Shown: in pieces, positions 9,697 through 21,548 of the stretch
Numbering within the stretch: the first letter of the stretch is position 1
Layout of the letters: each line of letters begins with the position of its first letter
Origin: Chrysopilus asiliformis
Lineage: Eukaryota > Arthropoda > Insecta > Diptera > Rhagionidae
NCBI GenBank assembly: GCA_964034945.1
Contig: OZ035963.1
Coordinates: forward strand, 61,539,182-61,603,181
Length of the DNA stretch: 64,000 nt
Direction: 5' to 3'
Translations under genes and position numbers: made by a program
Notes under the pieces: generated by a model
Told to the model about the DNA's origin: nothing
Seen by the model: the letters and a program-made list of their open reading frames with translations, nothing else
The model's database searches: none

Positions 9697-11116
9697 CTCA
9701 GAAATGAAATGAAACGAAACGAGATGGCGAAATACAATAATTAATGCAATCAAGTAAATACGAGTAGATAGAAAGTTCCTCTCAAGTACCTATTTTAGTC
9801 CTTTTTGAATGGAATTGGAATTTCGATGTGTTATCAATTCCCACCAGCCAAACTCTACTATATGTAAGAGTTGAGAAATTTGGTATGATGATGTAGCGAA
9901 AAGCGTATATAGCAGGTGGTATGGCATTTCCCTGGCAAGGATCCCGAACATAACCGTAAATAAACAATTAGAAATGAACAAAACAATATGCCCGGGACAT
10001 CTTTAATTGGCAGTCTGCATCGAAGCCGACAGGATTAGCTACAAAACATACATTAGAGGGTGGAGACTTGTATTGGCTATACGAGACTATGTTATGATTG
10101 TGTGCTCGTATCATCCTTTCACATAACTCACTGCAAATAGTCCTGTGTGCCAGCCAGCTTCAGAGTAAGGTAAAACATTTAGTATGGGGGGCTTAAATTG
10201 GATTCTGCTTAAATTCCATTTGAAAATGTGATTTGGGGGTGGAGAGAGGAGAGGACGACGATGATGATGACTACTATTGCCGCTTATGTTTTATGCTTTG
10301 GACGCTGAAAAGAGAAAGCGAACGGAGCGCCAGCGAGCAAGGACTTGGACAGAAACGGATTGGGGGAACACACATATATTGATTTATAATTCAATCGCTA
10401 TAAACATACACGTAGAGAGAAGTTGAAATTTTCTATCCCGGCTCCGTGGCAGGACCTTAGTTGGAGTATACAATCATCCGCCACGAGCAGAATCATATAA
10501 AAGTCCTCGACTTGAAGCGCTTTTTATACACACATCACACATGATGACGATGAGATGGAGGATGTTTCTGGCTATAGTGGAGCTCCCAGTGAGGACGCAG
10601 CGAAATTTTGGTATGGAAATCGTGCTGACAAAATTGGAGAAGCGATGAAGAGAAGTCGGAAGGGCGTGTGGAAAGGATAATCAGGGAGTCATAGTACGTA
10701 TTTCTTGAACATGGACGACATATAGTGTATAATGGTTGCTAAAACTAACTTTTCCATGCTGGCAATTAGAAGATCCCGAATTGTAAATGTAGTGAATTTT
10801 AGTTACTGCCAGCTCATATATTTATATGTAATGAAGATTAGAAATAGTGTAAATAAATTTCAGAGCGCAACGGTTTATTTATATGAAAGAAAAGGAATTT
10901 CTAAAATGAATTTAAATGTTAATGCTATAAAATTAAATCTTGGACCATTTGACCATTGAGACATCCTTGTCTTTTTTTTAATTAAATGCGTTTTTAACCA
11001 GAAAAATGAAGTAAATTTCTTAATCGGCTCGAAATTCTCGGGACCTTTTAAAAAACCCCGGACATATTCAAAAATCTAGACGTCCCCGGACACGGTGTCC
11101 AGGGAAAAAGGACCTA
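9697..11116. other. Unassigned single-copy region
   Basis: Apparently unique DNA with short CATATG/CACACA-like strings, a GACGACGATGATGATGA run near 10253, and frequent AGGAT/ATCCT pentamers. Frames of 60-75 codons have no recognisable motifs. It could be intronic or regulatory sequence of a gene outside the window. Confidence 0.35.
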
Positions 11117-11440
11117 CACTCAAAAAAATTATAACAAAAACCTCGTTCCTATTGACAAAGTTTGTTTTGTTGAATCTCAACAATTTTTTTTGTTAAATTA
11201 ATACGGGAATGGTTTGAACAACAAAAATTTTGTAAATATAACAATTTTTTGTTATTTCGACAAATTAGGTATTATTAATATCACAATTGCTTTATTGATT
11301 TAACAAAACATCACTTGTAAGTTTGTTTTTGTTAAAATAACAATATTTTTGTTGAACAAAGATTTCCCTCCAAAAATATTTGTTCCAATTGACAGTTTTT
11401 TTGTGAGTTTAACAAAAATTTTGTTAATTTAACAATGATT
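11117..11440. mobile_element. Probable MITE rich in AACAAAAATTTTGTT palindromes
   Basis: The left end reads CACTCAAAAAAATTATAACA and the right side has AGTTTTTTTGTGAGT near 11391-11408, the expected inverted counterpart with mismatches. The interior is built from repeated AACAA/TTGTT blocks, such as AACAATTTTTTTTGTTA and AACAAAAATTTTGTTAA, giving many small hairpins. The right boundary is blurred because similar blocks continue to about 11440. Non-coding. Confidence 0.5.
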
Positions 11441-14400
11441 TCTAGTAATTAGAATATAATGGCTGCATTAAAAACTATTTCTGGGAATGCAGTGACAAAA
11501 AGTAGAACAACTTACTAAAGATACAATTTTTACATCAATTTTCCGGGTTTCCTTAACTCTGTGTAATTTTTCGCATATTTTTTTTAAATAAATTTTTATT
11601 GATAGTTTTGAATAATAAACATTGTGTCTCAAAAAATCATCCTCGAGTTATGATTGATTTTCCGCAAAAGCAATTTTCCAATTTTCCAAAATTTTCCTTC
11701 AAAAATTTGATTGCAACCCCCTCAACGTAAGATCAAAAATTAAAAAAAATACTGAAGGACTTTTTAAGGGGCTAGAAAATTTGAAACTCTTAAAAAATCC
11801 TTCAGTTTTGGAATTTAGAAAACCAGAGGTTTTCACTTTTGAGTGCTCACCAAACTTGAATTGTGTTTCCCAGAATGATGGAGCAAGTGGGGAGGGGGGA
11901 GATGAGGGCACAATTTGTTGTTACGTTCAGAACCATAGCAAACCTAAAAATTTAGGTTTATGACAATAAATTTTGCTTGAAATTTTTCAATTTTGCGCAA
12001 AATTAATTTTTGCTGGCCGAATCTTTTGGGTCTAAAAATCTAAAAATTCATCGACTAGTAAAAAAGACATCACGGATCACAGAAATTTTGCCTAAAACTT
12101 AGGAAAAATCATCATATTCTGATTCATTTTCCTAACAAAATAAATGCGTTTTCAAGCAGAAAATCGACGGAAACTAAAATCAACACCTAATAATATTAGC
12201 GAATAGCAAAAATAATAGTCATCCCTTTTAAATAGTGTACAAGTAGTCCCCCACACACGATGGAGAATGTCGTCCTTTCGATCTTGCGGATGATGATGCT
12301 ACATATTTTGTCCATGTGTGTAAAATGCTCCTTTCACATATGAATATATATTTTTGTCAACTTGCGCTACGACCACCACACAGGATATTGGAGACTAGAA
12401 ACACATATGCCCAGCACACATCCCTTTTGCGAATAATGGAGGACGTTTTCGGATCCTGGTGAATGGCATCATCGCATACATGTATGTGATATGATTTACG
12501 CAAGGTGGCCAACAGAGGAGTTGAACTACTCCGGAGAGTGTCCTGCCTGTCCTCCGCCTTTATTTCATGTCCACGGAATTCGGTTTATGTTCTTCTATTT
12601 ATTGTGTTTCAAAGTTTACCATCCACGACTTCGAGAAGAAGGATTTATAGCACGTGCATATGTGTGAAATGTACACAGACTAGGCGATTGACGGAAGGAG
12701 GATGGGTGTGGGGGGAGGGGGGTGATGAAGATCCGACCATGTTGAGAACAGGCTAAACGATATCCTTTTATCGAAATGCGGTCGTTTTCGCAAATGCTTT
12801 ACATAAAACATTCAAACACATAGCAATTCCCCCACAACAAACATTCAACCCGAAGCGGATGGCCCGATTCTTAACCCATCCTTATCCACGCTACTGTGGG
12901 TATCCTTGCGAGTCGATAAGATCTAAGGTGGCGATTTTCCTGGCATTCAAAGAGGGTAAAATAGGAGGCAGCAGGACGCCAACATATACTCCAGTTATCA
13001 TCCTTTTTGCTCCTGATTTGAAATTCACAGATGGCTTCACCGATGGATTCTGTTGGCCGCGTATGTAAAAACCACTAAAGTCGTATAAGTACGCGCATGT
13101 ACACACACTGGAAAATTGAAGTATACTACGTGAACCTGTACGACGTGACGCTTAAGGATATGCTATTTTGTGAAATCGACAAGACATAAGAAGGTGGCCT
13201 TTTACCTCTCCTGCTCAACCTCCCGCGATGGAAAAACGAAAAACAATACTCACACATTCGCCGTAGTGTGCACACCTATGACTTAGTTGAGCGCCTACGC
13301 ATATCGCATCGCATATGAGTGGCCAGTTTTCATATTAAAGCGAAAGAGCAATAGTTTTCAGCAATGGCCAATCGAAGGGAATTTTCACAGGGCTTTTCCA
13401 GCATGGAACGAAATTTGAATACAACCACGTCTGTGGGGGGTGAAGGGGAAGGAAATTTTGTCTGTAATTAAAGTAATGTCCAACAATTATTCAACGGACA
13501 CATTTTCCAACTTTAATTAAACCTCATTTGGATCCCATAGGACTCATAGGAACAGAAGAACGTGAAGCTAGGGATGGAGACAGGTAAGGGGAGAGGATAT
13601 TGAAATTCATATACAATTGAAAAGGTATCGATCAGTTCAATTATCCCTACCCAATAAGAAATAGTTTTCCCCAGCACATATTCACTTCATATTATCGCCA
13701 TCTCTTTGCATTTCGCTTTGCCATCTCGCTTTAACACACTGTTTGTTTGCAGAAATCTGTAAAACATAGGATGGGATAGGGTGGATGGAGAAAGGATAAA
13801 AAACCGCATCTGTATTTGTGATACAAATTTTTTTCCGTACAACTCATGCCATCTGTTCGAATATTTGTGAGAGGCAAAATCTCTGTGTGTGGAAATGGGA
13901 GCAGGACGAATGTCCTTTTTTACAAATACAGTCTCAAAAATAACACCTTTGTATTTGCACTATTAAACCACACCCCCATAAAATACTACAATCACAAACA
14001 CTTTGATTATTCTTTAAAACACTAAGCTTTTGCTCACCCCCTAAAAATATTCTAAGGATTCGCATGGAATCCTTTGCGGGAGGACATCATCGTGTTTATG
14101 GTATTTGCGCAGAGTTACTATACATCTGCATTTTAAATAACCACTCGTTGTGTGGATAAACGCGACTTTTCGTTGTATTCGGGAAAAACACTTTCCACAG
14201 TAACGAAAAAAAAACCTCGCGAAAAGTGCGATTTTTCTCTTGAACTTAACATTTTTCGAGTGAGAAAAATTACCGTGATTTTTTTTCTATAGTGAATTTC
14301 CTTCATTTTTTCGCTCTTCTCAATGATTTTTCACGACGACGACGGCGTGTTTTTTTTCCGTTGGTTTGCGTTGGGAAGCTTGCGTTTTTTTCACTGTCGT

Positions 14401-14937
14401 CGTTTCAACTCCGAAGAAAGTAAAAACACCTCATAATTGAAATTCACTTTTTTTTTCTTCCACTTGTTATCCTTTACCGTTTTGCAGGGTTTTTTTTCCT
14501 TGCCTGGCACCGTTGTGAAAAGTTTTACTTTCGCTTTCAAGGCGACGAATGGAAAAAAGGGAAAAAAGGACGTTTTTTTTAGACTTTTCCGCCGATACAT
14601 GTGTAACCTTCCTTCTTAAATTCAGAACAGTGCACTGGAGGTGGTTTTGTAACGGCGTCGCGCCTTGCGAGCGAAATTTAATGCAGTTTTATTCGCCTAG
14701 TATTTTAAATTCAGGTCATCTTTAGTAAAGTTTCTGAAAGAGGGTTTTTCGTGCAAATGCAGCTTTAAAACATCGTTTTTTTCATGAATTTTGAAATGCA
14801 TGAAAAAACATAGTTTTTTGCATTTTGCATGTTTTTTGCGTAAATCGATACTTTTTTTCTGTTACAAATAATAAGAACTTTCGCAACATTTTTTAATAAC
14901 CACAAAAATCAGAATTCTCCTGCACGTAAAGAATTTC
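11441..14937. other. Unassigned region, no gene supported
   Basis: AT-rich DNA up to about 12200, then a stretch with more balanced composition (12200-14200) that has CACATATG-like and AGGAT/ATCCT strings and frequent CG. 14200-14640 has T-rich runs with CGACGACGACGGCG near 14335 and TCGTCGTTTC near 14397, of the kind seen around insect 5' UTRs, but no coding exon could be tied to it. Frames at 12505-12756, 12859-13106 and 14391-14619 show no motifs and overlap on both strands. Confidence 0.35.
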
Positions 14938-15150
14938 TCACATCCAACCTATTCGCCGGACTTGGCACCATTGGATTAATATTACTTTTGATAAAAGTCG
15001 ACATTTTTACTGTTAAGAACAATTTAAGTTCAGTAAAAAAATCTTCAAGTTTTTCAATTTAAAATCAATTGAAAATTGGAAATAGCAGTTCTTGGGTATT
15101 CAGGGAAATTTTCCTGCACCGCGCCTATTCGCTAGATTTGTCACCATAGA
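14938..15150 (+). pseudogene. Relic of a mariner (DD34D) transposase motif, two fragments
   Basis: At 14950-14976 the + strand reads YSPDLAPLD in frame, preceded by HPT, which matches the HPPYSPDLAPSDYHLF signature around the third catalytic aspartate of mariner transposases. It is followed at once by a TAA. At 15126-15149 a second, more damaged version reads YSLDLSP then stop, preceded by HRA. The two lie 176 bases apart with a similar lead-in (TCCTGCAC). Outside these short blocks the frames are closed. They are old fragments; no inverted repeats were found for the parent element. Confidence 0.35.
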
Positions 15151-16440
15151 AAACCAAAACTTCGCAATGTGGGGTTCTGAGTTTTTGGGGCCCTTCTAAA
15201 TTCAGTCTCATAAAAAGTTTTTAAAAATGAAAGGATCTTTAAAAGATTTTAAAAATGAAAAATTTGCCTTTTTTACAAATTTTGTATTTTTAATCTGATA
15301 TTAAGTACATTTTATGAAACAAATATAATTTTCGAACGTGCAAAGGAAAATCTCCAATCAGAAGTCCTTTTCAATTAAAAAAGAGTTTGAAAATCATCCA
15401 AGCTATTTGGGATGCTTCCAAAAATACGTCCTTCTAACAGTTTGTAGTTTTTTAAGATCGCAATTTTGTTATACATTTTTTCCTACAATTTTCGATTAGT
15501 TTTTGAAGATTTTCCATTCACGTTCCATTTTTTCGATTTTCATAATCAATGCGTTAGCGAAAATTTTGCAATCTTCCCCAGAAATCTGAAAATATTCTCA
15601 TTAAAAACCGTTGATTTTTTATAATAATTCTCTCGTTCTTGAAACAATACGGAAGAACACAAGCGAAATAAAAACAAAATTATTTTAATTACTTTTCACT
15701 AAAAGCAGAAGAAGAAGATTTCACCGTTAATTTAACTTCTATGAATTTAGAATTCACAAAGTTGTAACTTTTTTTTTTGCCAGCATTAAACTAACTTTTC
15801 ATTTTCCATAGTCGTCATGACCGAGGATAATTTTCTATGGAACTCCCCAAGCCGTCCAACATTCATCAATTTCCATCGAAATTAATTACCAAAAACCTGT
15901 CGATAATTGTATAAAACGGAAATGTGACTCCATAACCGGTGCGTAGCATAGAATCTTAGATAAAATTGTTGAATAGATATGAGGACGTAGGCAGTAACAA
16001 AAAACCGAACCAACAAATCTATTTGGAAAAAAGGTTACAAGTCATTCCAGTATTCAACTGGAACAGGGCAAGAATTTGGTTTTTCCATTCGACGGAAATG
16101 TTTTCCATGATTATCGTGAAAATGCTGACAAATTTTCCACCCTTACTTTCGGCAGGAGCTTCCTTTTGGCAAGGACACTACCTGAATTTTGTTGAGTTTC
16201 GACAAAGTCGTTTTTTGCACAAATTACAAATTTCCAAAGTTTCGAGGTTACTCTTTTTTATAATTTATCAATGGATTTTTTTTTGTTTTCCTTAAGACGT
16301 GGAATTTCGAAGAATTTTAATGTAAAATGGACGCCAGAGTTTTTATTCAGAAGATAGAAAATAATTAATAAATCGGAGAAAAAATATTGTGGATTTTCAA
16401 TAGATCCAATCGGTAAATTTAAAGCTTAATTCCGCCGTCA
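15151..16440. other. Unassigned AT-rich region
   Basis: Mostly long A and T runs. The longest frame (15966-16295, +, 109 codons) contains Phe-rich low-complexity segments and no motif. Nothing else supported. Confidence 0.35.
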
Positions 16441-16453
16441 AACCACCGTTGAA

Positions 16454-16474
16454 CCCCCCCCCCCCCCCCCCCCC
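16454..16474. repeat. Poly(C) run of 21
   Basis: Located at the left edge of a partial copy of repeat family D (GTGGAGTTTAGTACCGCCGC follows at about 16512), whose copies are C-rich or G-rich at this position. The run may therefore be an expansion of a C-rich block of that family. Confidence 0.85.
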
Positions 16475-16560
16475 GGCGTGTTTTTCGTCAGGTTTTTCCC
16501 GAGATTTTTGGTGTGGAGTTTAGTACCGCCGCCGTTGCACTACCGCAGACGCCAGAGTTT
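16475..16560 (-). repeat. Repeat family D, partial copy
   Basis: Shares the internal block TTTTTC..GATTTTT.GTGTGGAGTTTA.TACCGCCG and ACTACCGCAGAC with other family D copies such as 21076-21180. The outer inverted repeat is missing. It runs directly into a copy of the CTTACAAATGTT motif repeat at 16560-16680. Confidence 0.5.
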
Positions 16561-16690
16561 ATGTTTTCTGCTGTTGATGGGTGGTGACAAAACCTTACAA
16601 ATGTTACCATTTTCCATGGTTCGCAATTCATATCAAACTGTAGATGTGGGCATAGGGAAGACATTTTTTTATGAATACTTAAATGTGATT
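16560..16690 (+). repeat. Monomer of the CTTACAAATGTT repeat (family E)
   Basis: The segment CTGTTGATGGGTGGTGACA, then CTTACAAATGTT, then GTTCGCAATTCATATCAAAC and TGTAGATGTGG is closely paralleled at 44895-44975 (GCTGTTGATGAGTGACA, CTTACAAATGTT, GTTTGCAATTTATATAAAAC, TGTAGGTGCGG). This shows it is a real dispersed repeat and not a chance motif. Non-coding. Confidence 0.6.
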
Positions 16691-16731
16691 TTAAGCACTT
16701 CTGAAGGACTTAAAAATTTGAAATAATTCCT

Positions 16732-16897
16732 AGGGGGCTGTAGATAAAATATGTGACACTTTTGGGGGAGGTGGTATACGGTAGTATGACGACGGTATTA
16801 AACTCCGTACAAAAAATTACGGAAAAGTGAAACGAAGGGGAGGGCGGGGGTGCGGGGTTCGGAAGACTTGAGGTATTTTATGGACAGCCCCTAGGAA
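16732..16897. mobile_element. Repeat family D, complete copy
   Basis: Outer inverted repeats are CTAGGGGGCTGTAGATAAAA and its counterpart TATTTTATGGACAGCCCCTA. Between them lie TATGTGACAC, G-rich blocks, GGTATTAAACTCCGTAC and AAAATTACGGAAAAGTG, the complement of the blocks seen in other copies. It is a small non-coding inverted-repeat element. The motif CTGTCCATAAAATACGTCAC at family D ends is familiar from many insect genomes; I cannot assign a superfamily from this window. Confidence 0.7.
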
Positions 16898-19129
16898 TTT
16901 ATAAATTTTCATAACTTATGAAAGTTTCTATAGATTTTTCGAGTTTCTAATATATTGCTTCAAAGAACCCACAAAATTTTATTAAAATTTTATCACATCT
17001 GATAAAAGTAAATACAAAACAATAACAAAAAGACTTTTCTCACTTGCGAATATTTCATAAAAAACGCCAATATGTCTGAAAAGAAAACCAGTTTATTAAA
17101 AACACATTTAGTTTACGTTTCTTAAAAAAAAAAAAACTCTCCCAGACTCCCTCGCATATGTTTCACTGGGTTTATGGAGCACACATCCCTGAATCAATTT
17201 ATAAAAAAAATATAGAATTTTCCAAGCGGTATGAGTTGGAAGCTTTCCCATCAAGAAAGTGTTTTTTTCTCTCATGATTTTTTTTCTCATGATTTTTTTC
17301 CGCGACGTTTTTTCACACACGAGTTATTTTTCATAAATAAATTCAATCAAACAGAATGTGATTTTGATCTTGAATCCATTGTCAGCCACACATTGAAAAT
17401 ATTGTTTGCCCCCATTTCAATTAAACTTCTATGCCATGCCATCATATATGAGAGATACTTGTAGGAGCCCAATCGTATTTTTCTTAACGATTTGTTTTCC
17501 TATTCTTTTGAAAAATTTCCTTTTAACGCACATGGAGCATGCGGTTGAATACATTGGACCCGAGAAATGAAAAAAAAAACACGTTGAAAATTTCGGTTAT
17601 GTTTGGGGATGATACATTATAAAATCATAATACAGAATGTAGTATAACAAAACTCATACTAAAACCAGCGAATAGAATAATTTTTGATATTTTATCTTTT
17701 TTTTCACATGCTTTGTTATACACGGGAATCAATACAGATGTGTATAAATCTTGGTACATACATAATAAGTCCATGTATATTTCATCCCTAAACAGTGGAA
17801 TATTATCTCTTTGGAGCACACAAAAAAAAAATAGAATCCTTTCGACGGGATACCACCGAGAATTATGGAAGTGGATTCACCAACAGATTCAGATTCAGAT
17901 CTAGATCCCAGGAACCTCCAAGATACCCTACATAACATATCATCCTAAATTCCATCCTGATCGCCTTTTTCAGATACGTGTGTACTGAAATACAACAGTA
18001 GTCGCGTATGTGAACCAAATATCCTTATTATACGAAGCAATGTTCAAAATGTATATAAAGTTTTCCACACATTTGCATAAAGGATCATCCGTTATGTACA
18101 CATGAGACCTAATGGGCTTTTATGGTAAAATGGACGCACATATAAATGAATTTCATCCTGGAAATACTACACATACGACGGAGCAGCGATTCATTTGCGA
18201 CCCTCATCCGAATTCTCATCCCTAATATCGAGTGGTATTCTTTGCAAAACATCCCCCGAAGAATGTGTAGTCAGAATATGTATGTGAAAAATCCATTATG
18301 CTTGTGTTTGTCTGTGCAGAACTAAATACCACTCTATACGTTCTGAACCTGAAGGGTAGGTGAAATGAATCAAGCAAGCAATCGAGCTCGGGAAACGACC
18401 AAACGAGTGAAAAATATCACCCTCAAATATTGACGTCCATTTTTAGTCCATATACGATTTTGTCACTGGCGTTTTGCCCACACCCACTAAAATGTAAGTA
18501 ATTCGCAGGTTACTGCTATATACCCACAACCCTCTCCAGAGTTTGATCCCATTCTCTCTGCATTTTGATCCTTTGGTCCCTTTTCGTATATTTTCTATAA
18601 AGGTCTTATCATTTTGATAGCGATTTTTTTTCTTGATTTCGTTCACTTTCACCCTTCGGCGAAGCGGAGGGTGTTGAAATCACCAATACAGCAGAACGAT
18701 AAAATGAATATGAAAAACATTCGCATATTATACATGTGGGAGGAGGGGGAGTGAATGGTGATGGTTCAGGGTGTGTTTGATGATGATGGCACATATTGGA
18801 TTTAATATTTTCCGATAACCAGCCGTTGGCATCTTTTTAGTTGGTCCATACGGGGATGCAGACTTCGTAGCAAATTTTGTGTCTTTTACGTGTCTTGTTG
18901 TCGGGCTGGAAGGACAAAAGGACATACGATGTTTCGTACTTAACCCTTTAGTGCAAAGTTGTTTTTTGTTAAAATTAAAACAAACCTAAAAATAAAACAC
19001 TGAAGAGAAAATTACTCGTTTTTTATTTTGGCTTAAAAAAAATGACACCTTTTGCTGAGAACAAGAAAATTCCTTTTCCGAATATTCTCATGAAGTTTTA
19101 AAAAATATGGCATACTTATTATGGGCTGA
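16898..19129. other. Unassigned region, no gene supported
   Basis: AT-rich to about 17700, then a unique-looking stretch (17700-18950) with CATACATA/CACATATG-like strings and frequent AGGAT/ATCCT. A small GC-rich hairpin (CACCCTTCGGCGAAGCGGAGGGTG, stem CACCCT/AGGGTG) lies near 18650. Frames of 61-77 codons overlap on both strands and show no motifs. Confidence 0.35.
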
Positions 19130-19260
19130 CCGCACTTTAAGGGGGGAGGGGAAGGGTGGGATGGGCATTAGTATGACTACGATACTATATGAGAAATCGC
19201 CAAAAACTTTGACAAAAGGAAAAGCGGGTGGGGATTTAAGTCCCGAAAATTCGAGATCAA
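19130..19260. repeat. Repeat family D, diverged partial copy
   Basis: GGGCTGACCGCACTTTAAGG, a G-rich block, ATGACTACGATACTAT and AAAATCGCC-like blocks follow the order of family D copies, with many changes. The right inverted repeat was not found. Confidence 0.35.
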
Positions 19261-19766
19261 CTATTAACTGAAAAAATTTCCAACTACACTAAACTTTTAC
19301 GCTTTATGATGATAAATATACAAAATTTTTATAATTTTTTATATAAAAATGTCACAAAATTCGAAACTTTAGCTTTGTTGGTCTTCCTTAATGTGTACTG
19401 ATCAAAATTTGATTTTTTTTTGATCGTTTAAAGAAGTTAACTCTTTGCGTTTCAAGTTTATGGCAAAATATTGTATGAAAATTTCATGAAAACTCAAAAA
19501 TTTTCATAATTTAAGTTTTTTGCCAACCTTTATTTGCATAATAAAGTCAAAACCGCTGATTTTAATACCCAAGGAGCCTTAAAGGTCCCAAAGTAGGCGT
19601 CGGGATTTTAATTTTGTTCACTTTATGGTTCCGACGACCACTGTACGAGTTTTTGTGCTACTTTGGTAGCTCCCGTGTTTGCGGATTAACGCATTTTCGG
19701 ATTAATGCAAAAAAGTTTTCGCTTATTGAAATTTTCACTCCGTAAATATTTAATCAAAAAGCTTAA

Positions 19767-20045
19767 TGCTACATTTACACGAATGACAAATTTGTCATTT
19801 TTTTCTTGTCATTATGTTAATTCCCGTGTAAATGGCATAATTTTTGTAATTTTTTCTGTCAGAAAATGTCAATCTCTCATAAAAGAATGAACTTGTCCAT
19901 TCTTTTATGACAGATTGTCATTCGTACAAACGCAATATTAGTTATGACAAAAGTTGAATACTAAAGTTGTCATAACTAATATTGCGTTTGCAAAAAATGA
20001 CAAAAAGAAAAAAATGACAAATTTGTCATTCGTGTAAATGTAGCA
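19767..20045. mobile_element. MITE family B, copy 2 (279 bp)
   Basis: The left half matches 6394-6560 almost base for base, including the CATAAAAGAATG hairpin. The right half differs: after GCAATATTAGTTATGACAA comes a 16-base loop and then the exact complement TTGTCATAACTAATATTGC, so the interior forms a 19-bp perfect stem, before rejoining the normal end at AAAAAATGACAAATTTGTC. The flanks are TAA on the left and TTA on the right. The rearranged right half looks like template switching or gap repair within the element. Confidence 0.85.
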
Positions 20046-20048
20046 TTA

Positions 20049-21075
20049 CTCAATAAAAATATACTACCCTAATTGAAATTTTTAAAAATTTCGTAAAAAT
20101 TCAAAAATGTTGCCAATTGTTTATTTAAGTTTTGAAAAAAAAATCATTGGTACTACTTTAAACTAATTTTGTGCCACCATGCATTAAAGGGTTAATTGAA
20201 CCTTCTTGTGTTGGTAGAATTTTCCTTAACTCTGAAGGTTGTAATAAAAAAAAAGATTGAACAATGGATCCATGGACGAAAAAAAATATTACCTTATATG
20301 TAGATTTTCAAATGTGTGTAATATTAGAATATTCGACGGAAATGGGCAATAGCCAGAAGGATCTTTTAGCTTCTCTCCACCATTCTACGACATCCTTGAT
20401 GTTCCTCCATCACATTTAATGGCCATACGAATAAATTTCAAGTGTGTGCGCATTGCTGATAAGAAAATGATAAATATGTGCTCCTCTAGCGTCGTTGCAA
20501 TCATTTCTTTGCCCTCATTCGGGCAGACCTTTAGCATTTAGACCATAGGACTGTCTATATGTGGCATTAAGAACGATTACGAGATGTCTTCTACGAAGTT
20601 TTTGTTCATCTCGCAATACTATTTTTATCATCCTCTTCTTATAACGTTTTAAGGGGGTTTATCCATAGGTTCCAGCAGGGTAATGTGTTTGGCAGGGAAA
20701 TTTAGTGGGTATTAGGGTGGGTCAAAAATTAATTGCGGATTAATGGAAAAGACTTGTCTGACAGCCGCCATTATGTTTTTTGAGGTATTTTTAAGGTTAG
20801 AATTTTTCCACATTTTGTATTTCACATTTTGTATATTTTATATCATTAACTGAAATTTTAAGACGAATAAATGGATTAAATTCACAAAAAAAGCGTCCAA
20901 CTTTGCAGCTGAGATTGCGATTCGTCCACGTTCGATGAGTAAAATTCACGGAATAAAGTGTCAAGTGTAAACGATGCCTAAGGTTATAATTTTTAAAAAC
21001 TTGTCTAATTTTTATCATTTGTTATAGAAAACTTATTAGGGAAATTGCGAAAATGAATTTTTCGAGTTACCGTAA
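20049..21075. other. Unassigned region
   Basis: AT-rich at first, then more mixed composition with ATCCT/AGGAT strings (20330-20650). No gene, no RNA gene recognised. Confidence 0.35.
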
Positions 21076-21548
21076 GGGCTGTTCATAAAATACGTCACGC
21101 TAATTTTCGATATTTTGAAACCCCCTCCTGTAGCCACGCTTTTTCGCGATTTTTTGTATGGAGTTTAATACCGCCGTCACAATACCATAGACCAGGCATC
21201 ATCAGCTAATGGCTCGGCTGGCTCATCACACAGATTGGCTTTAACAGTGTAGCCACTATAATCGACCTTTTATTGTGTGCTGTAATGCTTGTGTGTCGCG
21301 GCTTCGTATCGCAGGAATAAAACTAATCGTGCTTTGAGTTGGAATAGGTGCATTATCAGCATGACGCATTTCATTTTAAATCAGTTTGTGTCAACCCATT
21401 GCCGTGGAAGGTTGTGTTTCATTGAACTGTATTTTAATTTGTAGTGGTTATAAATTTTGATTGTAAAGGGAGCGACAGTTACTTTGATGACCCCTGCCAT
21501 AGACCGTACCCTCCTAAATGTTTTGACGTATTTTATGAAAAGCTTGTA
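21076..21548 (+). mobile_element. Repeat family D copy, split by a hAT MITE
   Basis: The left end reads GGGCTGTTCATAAAATACGT followed by CACGCTAATTTTCGAT; then comes the internal block GTATGGAGTTTAATACCGCC. The right end is TTTTGACGTATTTTATGAAA at about 21522-21541. The two halves are separated by a 304-bp insertion (21193-21496). Without the insertion the element would be about 160 bp, matching the complete copy at 16732-16897. Confidence 0.7.
21185..21504. mobile_element. Non-autonomous hAT element with 8-bp target duplication
   Basis: CCATAGAC occurs at 21185-21192 and again at 21497-21504, bracketing a 304-bp element. Its ends are CAGGCATCATCA and TGATGACCCCTG, inverted repeats with two mismatches and the CAG start typical of hAT elements. 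The interior has no open frame of note (CTCGGCTGGCTCATCACACA near 21215). The 8-bp duplication and the terminal CAG strongly favour the hAT superfamily. It inserted into an existing family D repeat, so it is the younger of the two. Confidence 0.85.

Noticed and set aside
18645..18675. GC-rich hairpin followed by no T run, terminator-like
   Set aside because: Bacterial-type terminators do not apply here and no transcript is known to end there.
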